Program-made: the position numbers and the translations under genes
Shown here: positions 9,925-18,437 of the stretch, piece after piece
Layout: every line of letters begins with the position of its first letter
Numbering within the stretch: the stretch's first letter is position 1
Notes under the pieces: generated by a model
Told to the model about the DNA's origin: nothing
What the model saw: only the letters and a program-made list of their open reading frames with translations
Databases searched by the model: none
NCBI RefSeq assembly: GCF_005280735.1
Contig: NZ_CP040078.1
Coordinates: 3,472,001 to 3,536,000 of the forward strand
DNA length: 64,000 bases
Origin: Trinickia violacea
GTDB lineage: Bacteria > Pseudomonadota > Gammaproteobacteria > Burkholderiales > Burkholderiaceae
Reading direction: 5' to 3'

Positions 9925-11700
9925 TTAGAACGTACGCGCCTTCGGCGGCACCGATTCGACCGTCAGCGGCTTCATGTGCACCGGCTTGTAGTCGAGGCGA
10001 TCGCCCTCGCTGAACCACAGCGTGTGGCGCAGCCAGTTTTCGTCGTCGCGATGCTCATAGTCGTTGTGCGCATGGGCGCCGCGGCTTTCCTTGCGGGCTT
10101 CCGCCGACACCATCGTCGCGCGCGCCACCTCGATCAGGTTCGCCAGCTCGAGCGCTTCGACGCGCGCGGTGTTGAACACCTTCGACTTGTCCTTCAGGTG
10201 CACGTGATCGACGCGCTCCTTGAGCTCGTTGATCTTCTCGACGCCTTCGGCGAGCAGCTGCGAGTTGCGGAACACGCCGGCATGCGCCTGCATGTTCTTG
10301 CGGATGTCGTTGGCGATCACTTGCGTGTACTCGCCCGAGTTCGACTTCTCGAGCTTGGCGAGGCGCGAGAGCGCGAAATCGGCGGCGTCAAGCGGCAGCG
10401 GCTTGTGCTCCTTGATTTCCTTGACGTGCTTGACGATGTGGTTGCCGGCCGCGCGGCCGAACACCACCAAGTCGAGCAGCGAGTTCGTGCCCAGGCGGTT
10501 CGCGCCGTGCACGGACACGCACGAGCATTCGCCGACCGCGTAGAAGCCGTTGACCGGCTCTTCGTGGCCGCGCGACGTGCCCACGACCTGGCCGTGCATA
10601 TTCGTCGGAATACCGCCCATCTGATAGTGGATGGTCGGCACGACCGGGATCGGCTCTTTGATGCAGTCGACGTTCGCGAACTTCAGCGCGATTTCGCGGA
10701 TCGACGGCAGCCGCTTCATGATCGTCTCGGCGCCGATGTGCGACAGGTCGAGCAGCACGTGATCCTTGTTCGGACCCACGCCGCGGCCTTCCTTGATTTC
10801 CTGGTCCATCGAACGCGAGACGAAGTCGCGCGGCGCCAGATCCTTCAGCGTCGGCGCGTAGCGCTCCATGAAGCGCTCGCCGTCCGAGTTGCGCAGAATG
10901 CCGCCTTCGCCGCGCACGCCTTCGGTGATCAACACGCCCGCGCCGGCCACGCCGGTCGGGTGGAACTGCCAGAACTCCATGTCTTGCAGCGCGATGCCCG
11001 CGCGCGCCGCCATGCCGAGGCCGTCGCCCGTGTTGATGAACGCGTTGGTCGACGCCGCGAAGATCCGGCCCGCGCCGCCCGTGGCGAACAGCGTGGTCTT
11101 GCCTTCGAGGATGTAGACGTCGCCCGTTTCCATTTCGAGCGCGGTCACGCCGAGCACGTCGCCGTCGGCGTCGCGGATCAGATCCAGCGCCATCCATTCG
11201 ACGAAGAACTGCGTCTTCGCTGCAACGTTCTGCTGATACAGCGTGTGCAGCAGCGCGTGACCGGTACGGTCAGCCGCCGCGCAAGCACGCTGCACGGGCT
11301 TTTCGCCGTAGTTCGCGGTGTGGCCGCCGAACGGGCGCTGATAGATCGTGCCGTCGGCATTGCGGTCGAACGGCATGCCCATGTGCTCCAGTTCGTAGAC
11401 CGCGTGCGGCGCTTCACGGCACATGAACTCGATCGCGTCCTGGTCGCCGAGCCAGTCGGAGCCCTTGATCGTGTCGTAGAAGTGGTAGTGCCAGTTGTCT
11501 TCGCTCATGTTGCCGAGCGAAGCGCCGATGCCGCCTTGTGCGGCGACCGTGTGCGAACGCGTCGGGAACACCTTGGACAGCACGCAGACCGACAGGCCGG
11601 CGCGCGCCAATTGCAGCGAGGCGCGCATCCCCGAGCCGCCTGCGCCGACGATGACCACGTCGAAGCGGCGACGCGGCAGAGAATTCTTGATTGCAGCCAT
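9925..11700 (-). CDS. sdhA: Succinate dehydrogenase flavoprotein subunit
   Basis: Catalytic subunit oxidising succinate to fumarate with covalently bound FAD. The 591 residues begin at the ATG at 11700. The dinucleotide-binding loop is VVIVGAGGSGMRASL (about residues 15-29). The FAD-linking histidine is in RSHTVAAQGGI (about H50). Active-site segments include HTANYGEKPVQRACAAADRTGH and the capping-domain QFHPTGVAGAGVLITEGVRGEGG. It starts four bases after the sdhD stop, a tight operon junction. Confidence 0.98.
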   Translation of the reverse strand: MAAIKNSLPRRRFDVVIVGAGGSGMRASLQLARAGLSVCVLSKVFPTRSHTVAAQGGIGASLGNMSEDNWHYHFYDTIKGSDWLGDQDAIEFMCREAPHAVYELEHMGMPFDRNADGTIYQRPFGGHTANYGEKPVQRACAAADRTGHALLHTLYQQNVAAKTQFFVEWMALDLIRDADGDVLGVTALEMETGDVYILEGKTTLFATGGAGRIFAASTNAFINTGDGLGMAARAGIALQDMEFWQFHPTGVAGAGVLITEGVRGEGGILRNSDGERFMERYAPTLKDLAPRDFVSRSMDQEIKEGRGVGPNKDHVLLDLSHIGAETIMKRLPSIREIALKFANVDCIKEPIPVVPTIHYQMGGIPTNMHGQVVGTSRGHEEPVNGFYAVGECSCVSVHGANRLGTNSLLDLVVFGRAAGNHIVKHVKEIKEHKPLPLDAADFALSRLAKLEKSNSGEYTQVIANDIRKNMQAHAGVFRNSQLLAEGVEKINELKERVDHVHLKDKSKVFNTARVEALELANLIEVARATMVSAEARKESRGAHAHNDYEHRDDENWLRHTLWFSEGDRLDYKPVHMKPLTVESVPPKARTF

Positions 11701-11704
11701 TCTT

Positions 11705-12073
11705 TTACACTCTCCAGAGAATCTGCGCAGCGTAGCCCGCACAGGCGAGCAACCAGACGATCGTCAGCGCTTGAAGGACCAGACGCACACCGACGGGCTT
11801 CACATAGTCCATCCAAATGTCGCGGATACCGACCCACGCGTGATAGAAGAGCGAGACCAGCGTGACGAACGTCGCGAGCTTCATCCACTGCGTGGCGAAG
11901 ATCGACGCCCAGCCGTCATACGAAAACGCCTGTGCGCCGAAGAACCAGGCCAGCAGGATGACGGTGTAGATCGCCATGATCGTGGCGGTGACGCGCTGCG
12001 CGAGCCAGTCGCGCAGGCCGTAGTGCGCGCCGACGACCAGGCGCTTCGAGCCGATTCGGTTATTGGCTGACAT
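11705..12073 (-). CDS. sdhD: Succinate dehydrogenase membrane anchor subunit
   Basis: One of the two cytochrome b membrane anchors of complex II. Its 122 residues hold three hydrophobic segments (about 30-50, 63-82 and 95-117). The conserved SLFYHAWVGIRDIWMDYVK stretch provides the expected heme/quinone-region histidine. It lies between sdhC (3 bases upstream) and sdhA (4 bases downstream). Identity rests on position, topology and this motif. Confidence 0.95.
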   Translation of the reverse strand: MSANNRIGSKRLVVGAHYGLRDWLAQRVTATIMAIYTVILLAWFFGAQAFSYDGWASIFATQWMKLATFVTLVSLFYHAWVGIRDIWMDYVKPVGVRLVLQALTIVWLLACAGYAAQILWRV

Positions 12074-12076
12074 GTT

Positions 12077-12493
12077 TTAGAAAGCTCCGAACAGTTTGAG
12101 CGCGAAGGCGATGGTGAGGATCGACGACACGACGAAGACGACGACCGAGGTCGACTTGCCCTTTTCCTTCGACACGGCGTTGTGGTTCGTATCCATCACG
12201 AGGTGACGGATGCCGGCGCAGAAGTGAAACAGGAAGGCCCACGCGAGAACCAGCGTGATGAGCTTGACGATGACGTTGGAGAGGAAGCCCTTGAAGACTT
12301 CGAAGCTGAGCTCGGAAGTGAGGCTTTGATCGAAGAGGTAAAGCAGGAACGGAAGGAATATGAAGAGCAACGCACCGCTGACGCGATGCAAGATCGACAC
12401 GCGCCCCGCTAGCGGGAGACGATATGCCGTCAATATCTGACCGATACCGATGTTCCGGTACTCCGGCCTCGGTTTTTTTACGGCTTCTGCCAT
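12077..12493 (-). CDS. sdhC: Succinate dehydrogenase cytochrome b556 subunit
   Basis: First gene of the sdh operon and the larger heme-anchoring subunit. Its 138 residues have three membrane segments. The family signature is SILHRVSGALLF, and the heme-ligand region is FLFHFCAGIRHLVMD. AGGGGT stands just before the ATG. The operon promoter must lie in the 147 bases up to the GntR gene; the minus strand there has an AT-rich stretch (GATATAAAAAGG, then TAAAAT) that could supply the -10. Confidence 0.96.
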   Translation of the reverse strand: MAEAVKKPRPEYRNIGIGQILTAYRLPLAGRVSILHRVSGALLFIFLPFLLYLFDQSLTSELSFEVFKGFLSNVIVKLITLVLAWAFLFHFCAGIRHLVMDTNHNAVSKEKGKSTSVVVFVVSSILTIAFALKLFGAF

Positions 12494-12640
12494 GCTAGAC
12501 CCCTACTATGTAGTCACACTAATCCGCGATTTTAGCGCCTTTTTATATCGCAACGCAGCGAAAACCTACTCTGAAGTTTTGCACCACGCGCAACAATGGC
12601 GCCCCGAGACCCGCCTCCACTAAGGCGCTGCGGGCTCTGT

Positions 12641-13462
12641 TCAACTCAAGTCGTTCTGATAGTAATACCCGGTTGTGACATACCAACCGCGACGCACTTC
12701 GACGGGCCGGTCTCCGTATGTATAGGACACCCGCTCGACGGACAGCAAAGGAAATCCTGCAGGCACCCCGAGTTGGTCGGCCACCGTCGGCTCGGCCGCC
12801 ACCGCGCGGATCTTCTCCGACGCCCGGATCATCCGCGTGCCGAACTCCGTCTCGAACATGGCGTACAGGGGGCCTTTATACTCGCTTAAGCGCTCCAGCG
12901 TGAGTCCGCGGAACACGCCGCCCGGCAGCCAGATCTCGTCGAGCACCGTGGCTTCGCCGTCGAACTGCAGGAGGCGCTTGATCAGCACGACGGGATCGGC
13001 CGGCTTCAAGTCGAGCTGACGCGCGATCTCGGCCGGTGCGCGCAGGCGGCGGCATTCGAGCAGCTTGCTGATATGGGGATGTTCGGCGCCGTCGTCGGCC
13101 AGAAGGCGGAGGAAGCGGAATTGAGCGCGGTCTTCGTTGTGCGTTGCAACAAACGTGCCTTTGCCCTGGCGGCGCACGAGCAGGTTGTCGGCGGCGAGTT
13201 CGTCGATCGCCTTCCTCACCGTGCCCTGGCTCACCTTATAGCGGGCCGCCAGTTCGACCTCGCTCGGAATGATCTCGCCGGGCTTCCATTCGCCCGATTC
13301 GAGGCTCTGCGTGATGAGCCCTTTGATCTGCTGGTAGAGCGGACTGAACGTCGGCGAGGCCGCACCACCCGCGCCGGCACCGTCGCCGGCCCCGCCAGAG
13401 GCCGCCGCGCCTGCGCCGGCCGCGCCGATCGAATTCGCTGTGTTCGCCGGGTTCGCATTCAT
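12641..13462 (-). CDS. GntR-family (HutC/UTRA type) transcriptional regulator
   Basis: One-domain-plus-effector repressor of 273 residues. About 37 Ala/Gly-rich residues come first. A GntR winged helix follows (FSPLYQQIKGLITQSLESGEWKPGEIIPSEVELAARYKVSQGTVRKAIDELAADNLLVRRQGKGTFV), then a UTRA effector domain with LIKRLLQFDG and the C-terminal PVEVRRGWYVTTGYYYQNDL. No clear ribosome site precedes the ATG, so the true start could be further in. It sits between sdhC (same strand) and mdh (opposite), with a perfect palindrome 56-75 bases upstream. Control of the sdh/TCA genes is inferred from position; the ligand is unknown. Confidence 0.85.
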   Translation of the reverse strand: MNANPANTANSIGAAGAGAAASGGAGDGAGAGGAASPTFSPLYQQIKGLITQSLESGEWKPGEIIPSEVELAARYKVSQGTVRKAIDELAADNLLVRRQGKGTFVATHNEDRAQFRFLRLLADDGAEHPHISKLLECRRLRAPAEIARQLDLKPADPVVLIKRLLQFDGEATVLDEIWLPGGVFRGLTLERLSEYKGPLYAMFETEFGTRMIRASEKIRAVAAEPTVADQLGVPAGFPLLSVERVSYTYGDRPVEVRRGWYVTTGYYYQNDLS

Positions 13463-13517
13463 GCGCGCATTTCATCACAAACGCCTATTTCGCGTCCAGG
13501 TTTTTCCCTGCAATACA

Positions 13518-13537
13518 TATGTCTTATATAAGACATA
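13518..13537. promoter_or_regulatory. Perfect 20-bp palindrome, probable GntR operator
   Basis: TATGTCTTATATAAGACATA is its own exact reverse complement. It is AT-rich within a very GC-rich stretch and lies 56 bases upstream of the gntR start. Its form, a GTC/GAC half-site pair around an AT centre, suits GntR-type dimers. I noticed no second full copy in the window. Autoregulation is the simplest reading. Confidence 0.72.
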
Positions 13538-13842
13538 AGATACTGTTGACTTTGTGTTGCCCCCCTCCTACACTCCAACGCGAGCCAGGGTTTGCGGGTC
13601 GTGCGAAGCGCTTCCCGCCAGCCGCGAAACGCTTGGAGCAAAAGCCTTGCGAGTCGCGCGCTGCTGCAGTCGCCGGCGCCATCGAGCACTCCGGCAGGCG
13701 TCGTTACCGCCTTCGAACATCCCCATTCCCCGCTTCGCCGCCCCCTTCGCGGCACCGGTTATCCGGCATGGCGGCATTGCCGCAGCGCCAAGCCCGGCGC
13801 GGTTTTCGGGCCCATCGCGCGGCTTCGTTGCGCCATGCTTCA

Positions 13843-13870
13843 TTCACGCTTCGCGTAACGCGCATAGAAT
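13843..13870 (+). promoter_or_regulatory. Candidate sigma-70 promoter of mdh
   Basis: TTCACG (13843-13848) and TAGAAT (13865-13870) are separated by 16 bases and lie about 45 bases before the mdh ATG. The -10 is good and the -35 fair. It is a candidate only. Confidence 0.4.
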
Positions 13871-13914
13871 GGCGTTTTCCCTAGCGTCCAACGCATCGTC
13901 CTGGAGATTTCTCA

Positions 13915-14898
13915 ATGGCTAAGCCCGCAAAGCGTGTTGCCGTCACCGGCGCCGCAGGTCAAATCGGTTACTCGCTGCTGTTCCGTATCGCCAACGGCGA
14001 TCTGCTCGGCAAAGACCAGCCGGTCATCCTGCAACTGCTCGACCTGCCGCAAGCGCAGGCCGCCGTGAAAGGCGTCGTGATGGAGCTCGAAGACTGCGCG
14101 TTCCCGCTGCTCGCGGGCGTGGTGGTCACCGACGAACCGAAAGTCGCCTTCAAGGATGCCGACGTCGCCCTGCTGGTTGGCGCCCGTCCGCGTTCGAAGG
14201 GCATGGAGCGCAAGGATCTGCTCTCGGCCAACGCCGAGATCTTCACGGTGCAAGGCAAGGCGCTCAATGAAGTGGCAAGCCGCGACGTGAAGGTGCTGGT
14301 GGTCGGCAACCCGGCCAACACGAACGCCTACATCGCGATGAAGTCGGCGCCGGATCTGCCGAAGAAGAACTTCACCGCCATGCTGCGCCTCGACCACAAC
14401 CGCGCGCTGTCGCAACTGGCCGCCAAGTCGGGCAAGCCGGTCGCGTCGATCGAGAAGCTCGCCGTGTGGGGCAACCACTCGCCGACGATGTACCCAGACT
14501 TCCGCTTCGCGACCGTCGAAGGCCAGTCGCTCACGAAGCTGATCAACGACGACGAATGGAACCGCAACACCTTCATCCCGACCGTCGGCAAGCGCGGCGC
14601 GGCGATCATCGAAGCGCGCGGCCTGTCGTCGGCGGCTTCCGCTGCGAACGCGGCGATCGACCACGTGCGTGACTGGGTGCTCGGCACGAACGGCAAGTGG
14701 GTGACGATGGGCATCCCGTCGGACGGCTCATACGGCATCCCCGAAGACATCGTCTACGGCGTGCCGGTCGTGTGCGAAAACGGCGAGTACAAGCGCATCG
14801 AAGGTCTGGAAATCGACGCCTTCTCGCGTGAAAAGATGGACGGCACGCTCGCCGAGCTGCTCGAAGAGCGCGACGGCGTGCAGCACCTGCTCGGCTAA
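13915..14898 (+). CDS. mdh: Malate dehydrogenase (NAD+)
   Basis: Interconverts malate and oxaloacetate in the TCA cycle. The 327 residues fit the cytosolic-type group used by Burkholderia. The NAD-binding loop is VTGAAGQIGYSLLFRIANGD (from about residue 9). The substrate arginine is in GARPRSKGMERKDLL, and the catalytic His (about 188) is in WGNHSPTMYPDFR. GGAGA precedes the ATG. It is first in a plus-strand run towards the methylcitrate genes, but 309 bases separate it from the next gene, so the next genes may have their own promoter. Confidence 0.97.
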   Translation: MAKPAKRVAVTGAAGQIGYSLLFRIANGDLLGKDQPVILQLLDLPQAQAAVKGVVMELEDCAFPLLAGVVVTDEPKVAFKDADVALLVGARPRSKGMERKDLLSANAEIFTVQGKALNEVASRDVKVLVVGNPANTNAYIAMKSAPDLPKKNFTAMLRLDHNRALSQLAAKSGKPVASIEKLAVWGNHSPTMYPDFRFATVEGQSLTKLINDDEWNRNTFIPTVGKRGAAIIEARGLSSAASAANAAIDHVRDWVLGTNGKWVTMGIPSDGSYGIPEDIVYGVPVVCENGEYKRIEGLEIDAFSREKMDGTLAELLEERDGVQHLLG

Positions 14899-15207
14899 AC
14901 GCCCGATGCGCGCCGGAAACCGTTGCTGTTCGACGCGTTTCCGGCACTTGTTTGCGAAGGCAGGCGCCGAAGATCCGCACGACAGCGCGTCGAGCGGACC
15001 CGCGAACGCCAGTCTTCGCACCTGATTCGAGCGCGTTTTGCAGCGCGTTTTGCCGCGAATAACGGCGCAGTCCCGCCGTTTTCATCGTTAGCCGATGCTC
15101 ATCGCCGATAACAGCGGCAGCCGGCAACCTGCCAGCGACGATCCAGCGCGACAGAACTCGCCCGAATCAGGTTTTCTTCCCGACGACCCACGCTCCTGAC
15201 GCCGAAG
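14899..15207. other. Intergenic region between mdh and the lyase gene
   Basis: This 309-bp gap has no gene that I can support. A 12-bp near-perfect tandem unit, GCGCGTTTTGC plus one base, occurs twice at 15031-15054. No canonical terminator follows mdh. Confidence 0.4.
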
Positions 15208-16224
15208 ATGCGCGCACTCCTCCCTGCCGTTGTGCTGTTTGACGGCGAAGCGCCACCCGCCATCCTGCCTGCCTGCGACCACTACGCGGGCAGCGAGAAG
15301 CTGATGCTCAAATCGCTGGCGCTGCAGGCGCAGCTCGGGCCCGTATTCGACGTCACGCTCGATTGCGAGGACGGCGCCGAAGTGGGCCGCGAGGCCGAGC
15401 ACGCGGAGCGGGTCGCGTCGCTGGTCGGCGGCGAGCACGATCCATTCGGCCGCGTCGGCGTGCGCATCCACGATTTCGATCATCCGCACTGGCGCGACGA
15501 CGTGCGCCTGATCCTGCGCGGCGCGGCGCGCGCGCCCGCTTACATCACGCTGCCGAAAGTCCGCCACGCGGGCGACGCCGCCGAAATGTGCGCGTTCATC
15601 GAAGCCACGCGGCGTGAACTCGGGATCGCGAAGCCCATTCCCGTACAAGTGCTGATCGAGACGCATGGCGCGCTCGCGCAAGCCTTCGCGCTCGCGGCAC
15701 TGCCGGCTGTCGAGGCGCTCTCCTTCGGGCTGATGGATTTCGTCTCCGCTCATAACGGCGCGATCCCCGATTCGGCGATGCGCTCGCCCGGCCAGTTCGA
15801 TCACCCGCTCGTGCGCCGCGCGAAGCTCGAGATCGCCGCCGCGTGTCACGCGCACGGCAAGGTGCCGTCGCACAACGTGAGCACCGAGGTGCGCGACATG
15901 AGCGTCGTCGCGAACGATGCCGGGCGCGCCCGCAACGAGTTCGCCTACACGCGGATGTGGAGCATCCATCCTGCGCAGATTCCCGTCATCGTCGCCGCGT
16001 TCGCGCCGCGCGACGAAGAGATTGCGACCGCCGCCGAGATCCTGCTCGCCGCGCAAGCCGCGCAGTGGGGCCCGACGCGCCACGGCGACACGCTGCACGA
16101 CCGCGCGAGCTACCGGTACTACTGGTCGGTGCTGCGGCGCGCGCGCGCCACGGGCCGGCCGCTGCCGCAGGAAACCGCACCGCTCTTCGGCCCGGACGAC
16201 ACAACGAAGGAGACAGGACAATGA
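15208..16224 (+). CDS. HpcH/HpaI aldolase / citrate-lyase-beta (CitE)-like acyl-CoA lyase
   Basis: TIM-barrel lyase of the HpcH/HpaI superfamily, 338 residues, a size typical of malyl-CoA, citramalyl-CoA or related CoA-ester lyases. The family segment DVTLDCEDGAEVG (around residue 50) carries the metal-binding acidic residues, and PVQVLIETHGALAQ holds the conserved Glu. LSFGLMDFVSAHNG and the C-terminal WSIHPAQIPVI are also characteristic. Its TGA overlaps the prpB ATG (ATGA), so the two are translationally coupled. The substrate cannot be read from sequence. By context it could handle a C4-C6 acyl-CoA or acid near the TCA and methylcitrate cycles. Confidence 0.82.
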   Translation: MRALLPAVVLFDGEAPPAILPACDHYAGSEKLMLKSLALQAQLGPVFDVTLDCEDGAEVGREAEHAERVASLVGGEHDPFGRVGVRIHDFDHPHWRDDVRLILRGAARAPAYITLPKVRHAGDAAEMCAFIEATRRELGIAKPIPVQVLIETHGALAQAFALAALPAVEALSFGLMDFVSAHNGAIPDSAMRSPGQFDHPLVRRAKLEIAAACHAHGKVPSHNVSTEVRDMSVVANDAGRARNEFAYTRMWSIHPAQIPVIVAAFAPRDEEIATAAEILLAAQAAQWGPTRHGDTLHDRASYRYYWSVLRRARATGRPLPQETAPLFGPDDTTKETGQ

Positions 16225-17114
16225 CGCCCCCCTCGGCGAACCCAGGCGCGGCGTTCCGTGCCGCAGTCGCCGCTGAAAAGCCGCTGCAAGTCGTCGGCAC
16301 AATCAACGCGAACCACGCGCTGCTCGCGAAGCATGCGGGCTTCAAGGCGATCTATCTCTCCGGCGGCGGTGTCGCAGCCGGTTCGCTCGGGCTGCCCGAT
16401 CTCGGCATCTCCACGCTCGACGACGTGCTGACCGACGTGCGCCGCATCACCAACGTCTGCGACTTGCCGCTGCTGGTCGACGTCGATACCGGCTTCGGGC
16501 CGTCCGCGTTCAATATCGCGCGCACCGTCAAGGAGCTGACGAAGGCCGGCGCGGGCGCGATGCATATCGAAGACCAAGTCGGCGCGAAGCGTTGCGGACA
16601 CCGCCCGGGCAAGGCGATCGTCTCGCAGGACGAGATGGTCGACCGCATCAAGGCCGCCGTCGACGCGCGCACCGATCCGGACTTCGTCATCATGGCGCGC
16701 ACCGACGCGCTCGCGGTCGAGGGCCTGCAAGCCGCGATCGATCGGGCCTGCGCCTGCGTCGAAGCGGGCGCGGACATGATCTTCCCCGAAGCGATGACCG
16801 AGCTCGGCATGTACCGGCAGTTCGCCCAGGCCGTGAAGGTGCCGATCCTTGCGAACATCACGGAGTTCGGCGCAACGCCGCTCTTTACCGTCGAGGAATT
16901 GCGCGGCGCGGAGGTATCGCTCGTGCTCTACCCGCTCTCCGCATTTCGTGCGATGAATAAAGCGGCCGAAAACGTTTACGGCGCGATTCGCCGCGACGGC
17001 ACGCAAAAGGCTGTGCTCGACACGATGCAAACGCGCGACGAGCTGTACCGGAGCATCGGCTACTACGCTTACGAGCAGAAGCTCGACACGCTGTTCAGCA
17101 AAGACAAAGCGTAA
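16221..17114 (+). CDS. prpB: 2-methylisocitrate lyase
   Basis: Cleaves 2-methylisocitrate to pyruvate and succinate, the last methylcitrate-cycle step. The 297 residues belong to the PEP mutase/isocitrate lyase superfamily. The catalytic-loop motif KRCGHRPGKAIV has its Cys at about residue 125. LLVDVDTGFG supplies metal ligands and AIYLSGGGVAAGSLGLPDLG is the substrate region. FITEFGATPLFTVEELR-like sequence near residue 215 is also typical. The ATG overlaps the upstream lyase stop by four bases. prpC follows after 34 bases. Confidence 0.95.
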   Translation: MTPPSANPGAAFRAAVAAEKPLQVVGTINANHALLAKHAGFKAIYLSGGGVAAGSLGLPDLGISTLDDVLTDVRRITNVCDLPLLVDVDTGFGPSAFNIARTVKELTKAGAGAMHIEDQVGAKRCGHRPGKAIVSQDEMVDRIKAAVDARTDPDFVIMARTDALAVEGLQAAIDRACACVEAGADMIFPEAMTELGMYRQFAQAVKVPILANITEFGATPLFTVEELRGAEVSLVLYPLSAFRAMNKAAENVYGAIRRDGTQKAVLDTMQTRDELYRSIGYYAYEQKLDTLFSKDKA

Positions 17115-17148
17115 GGGCGAGATAACCGCGCAAGGAGAACGAGACCCC

Positions 17149-18327
17149 ATGAGCGAGACGACTACGCAAACCAATGGCGCGGCGGGCACGCCCGGCTTCA
17201 AGCCGAAGAAATCGGTGGCGCTCTCGGGCGTGACGGCGGGCAACACGGCGCTGTGCACGGTCGGGCGCACCGGCAACGACTTGCACTACCGCGGCTACGA
17301 CATCCTCGATGTCGCCACGACCTGCGAGTTCGAGGAAATCGCCTACCTGCTCGTGCACGAAAAGCTGCCGACCCAGGCCGAGCTCACCGCCTACAAGACC
17401 AAGCTCAAGGCGCTGCGCGGCTTGCCCGCGAACGTGAAGGCCGTGCTCGAATGGATTCCGGCCTCGGCGCACCCGATGGACGTGATGCGCACCGGCGTGT
17501 CGATCCTCGGCACCGTGCTGCCTGAGAAAGACGACCACAACCTCGCCGGCGCACGCGACATCGCCGATCGCCTGATGGCCTCGCTCGGCTCGTTGCTGCT
17601 CTACTGGTACCACTACTCGCACAACGGCCGCCGCATCGAAGTGGAGACCGACGACGACTCGATCGGCGGCCACTTCCTGCACCTGCTGCACGGCAAGGAG
17701 CCGTCGAAGGCGTGGGTCGACGCGATGCACACCTCGCTGATCCTCTACGCCGAGCACGAATTCAACGCCTCGACGTTCACCGGCCGCGTGATCGCGGGCA
17801 CGGGCTCGGACCTCTACTCGGCGATCACCGGCGCGATCGGCGCGCTGCGCGGCCCGAAGCACGGCGGCGCCAACGAAGCCGCGTTCGAGATCCAATCGCG
17901 CTACCAAACGCCCGACGAAGCCGAGGCAGACATCCGCCGCCGCGTCGAAGCGAAGGAAGTCGTGATCGGCTTCGGCCACCCGGTCTACACGATCTCCGAC
18001 CCGCGCAACAAGGTCATCAAGGAAGTCGCGAAGAAGCTCTCGAAGGACGCGGGCAACCTGAAGCTCTTCAACATCGCCGAGCGGCTCGAGACGGTGATGG
18101 CGGACGCGAAGAAGATGTTCCCGAACCTCGACTGGTTCAGCGCGGTGTCGTATCACATGATGGGCGTGCCGACGGCCATGTTCACGCCGCTCTTCGTGAT
18201 CGCCCGCACCTCGGGCTGGAGCGCCCACATCATCGAGCAGCGCATCGACAACAAGATCATCCGGCCCAGCGCGAATTACACCGGCCCGGAAGATTTGAAA
18301 TTTGTCGCGCTAAATAGGAGAAAATAG
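17149..18327 (+). CDS. prpC: 2-methylcitrate synthase
   Basis: Condenses propionyl-CoA with oxaloacetate. The 392 residues (about 40 fewer than GltA) and motifs place it in the PrpC/citrate synthase II-like group. Evidence includes LHYRGYDILDVA, LYAEHEFNASTFTGRVIAGTGSD, LRGPKHGGANEAAFE (catalytic His about 238) and GFGHPVYTISDPRN (second His). GGAG lies upstream of the ATG. It follows prpB closely, so the two should be co-transcribed. Some activity towards acetyl-CoA is known in this family. Confidence 0.94.
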   Translation: MSETTTQTNGAAGTPGFKPKKSVALSGVTAGNTALCTVGRTGNDLHYRGYDILDVATTCEFEEIAYLLVHEKLPTQAELTAYKTKLKALRGLPANVKAVLEWIPASAHPMDVMRTGVSILGTVLPEKDDHNLAGARDIADRLMASLGSLLLYWYHYSHNGRRIEVETDDDSIGGHFLHLLHGKEPSKAWVDAMHTSLILYAEHEFNASTFTGRVIAGTGSDLYSAITGAIGALRGPKHGGANEAAFEIQSRYQTPDEAEADIRRRVEAKEVVIGFGHPVYTISDPRNKVIKEVAKKLSKDAGNLKLFNIAERLETVMADAKKMFPNLDWFSAVSYHMMGVPTAMFTPLFVIARTSGWSAHIIEQRIDNKIIRPSANYTGPEDLKFVALNRRK

Positions 18328-18437
18328 CGTCCGCTGTGCGCTCTCGGGGCGCGTGCAGTTCAACCCTGGCGGCCGCATTTTCACGCTTTGCGCGGCCGCG
18401 CCACCGTTTAACTGATATTCGAAAAGGTCTTGATTCC

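Larger units (their letters stand above)
13463..13914. other. Divergent control region between gntR and mdh
   Basis: This 452-bp gap separates two divergent transcription units. Near gntR it carries a 20-bp perfect palindrome, and near mdh a plausible sigma-70 promoter. The middle part (13560-13840) is GC-rich with no gene features that I trust; the short frames across it lack ribosome sites and family motifs. Confidence 0.5.

Noticed and set aside
13876..13885. TTTTCCCTAG shared with 40584-40593 and the 55919 region as a regulon motif
   Set aside because: Only one half of the element is present at two of the three sites, so chance or ordinary promoter similarity cannot be excluded.
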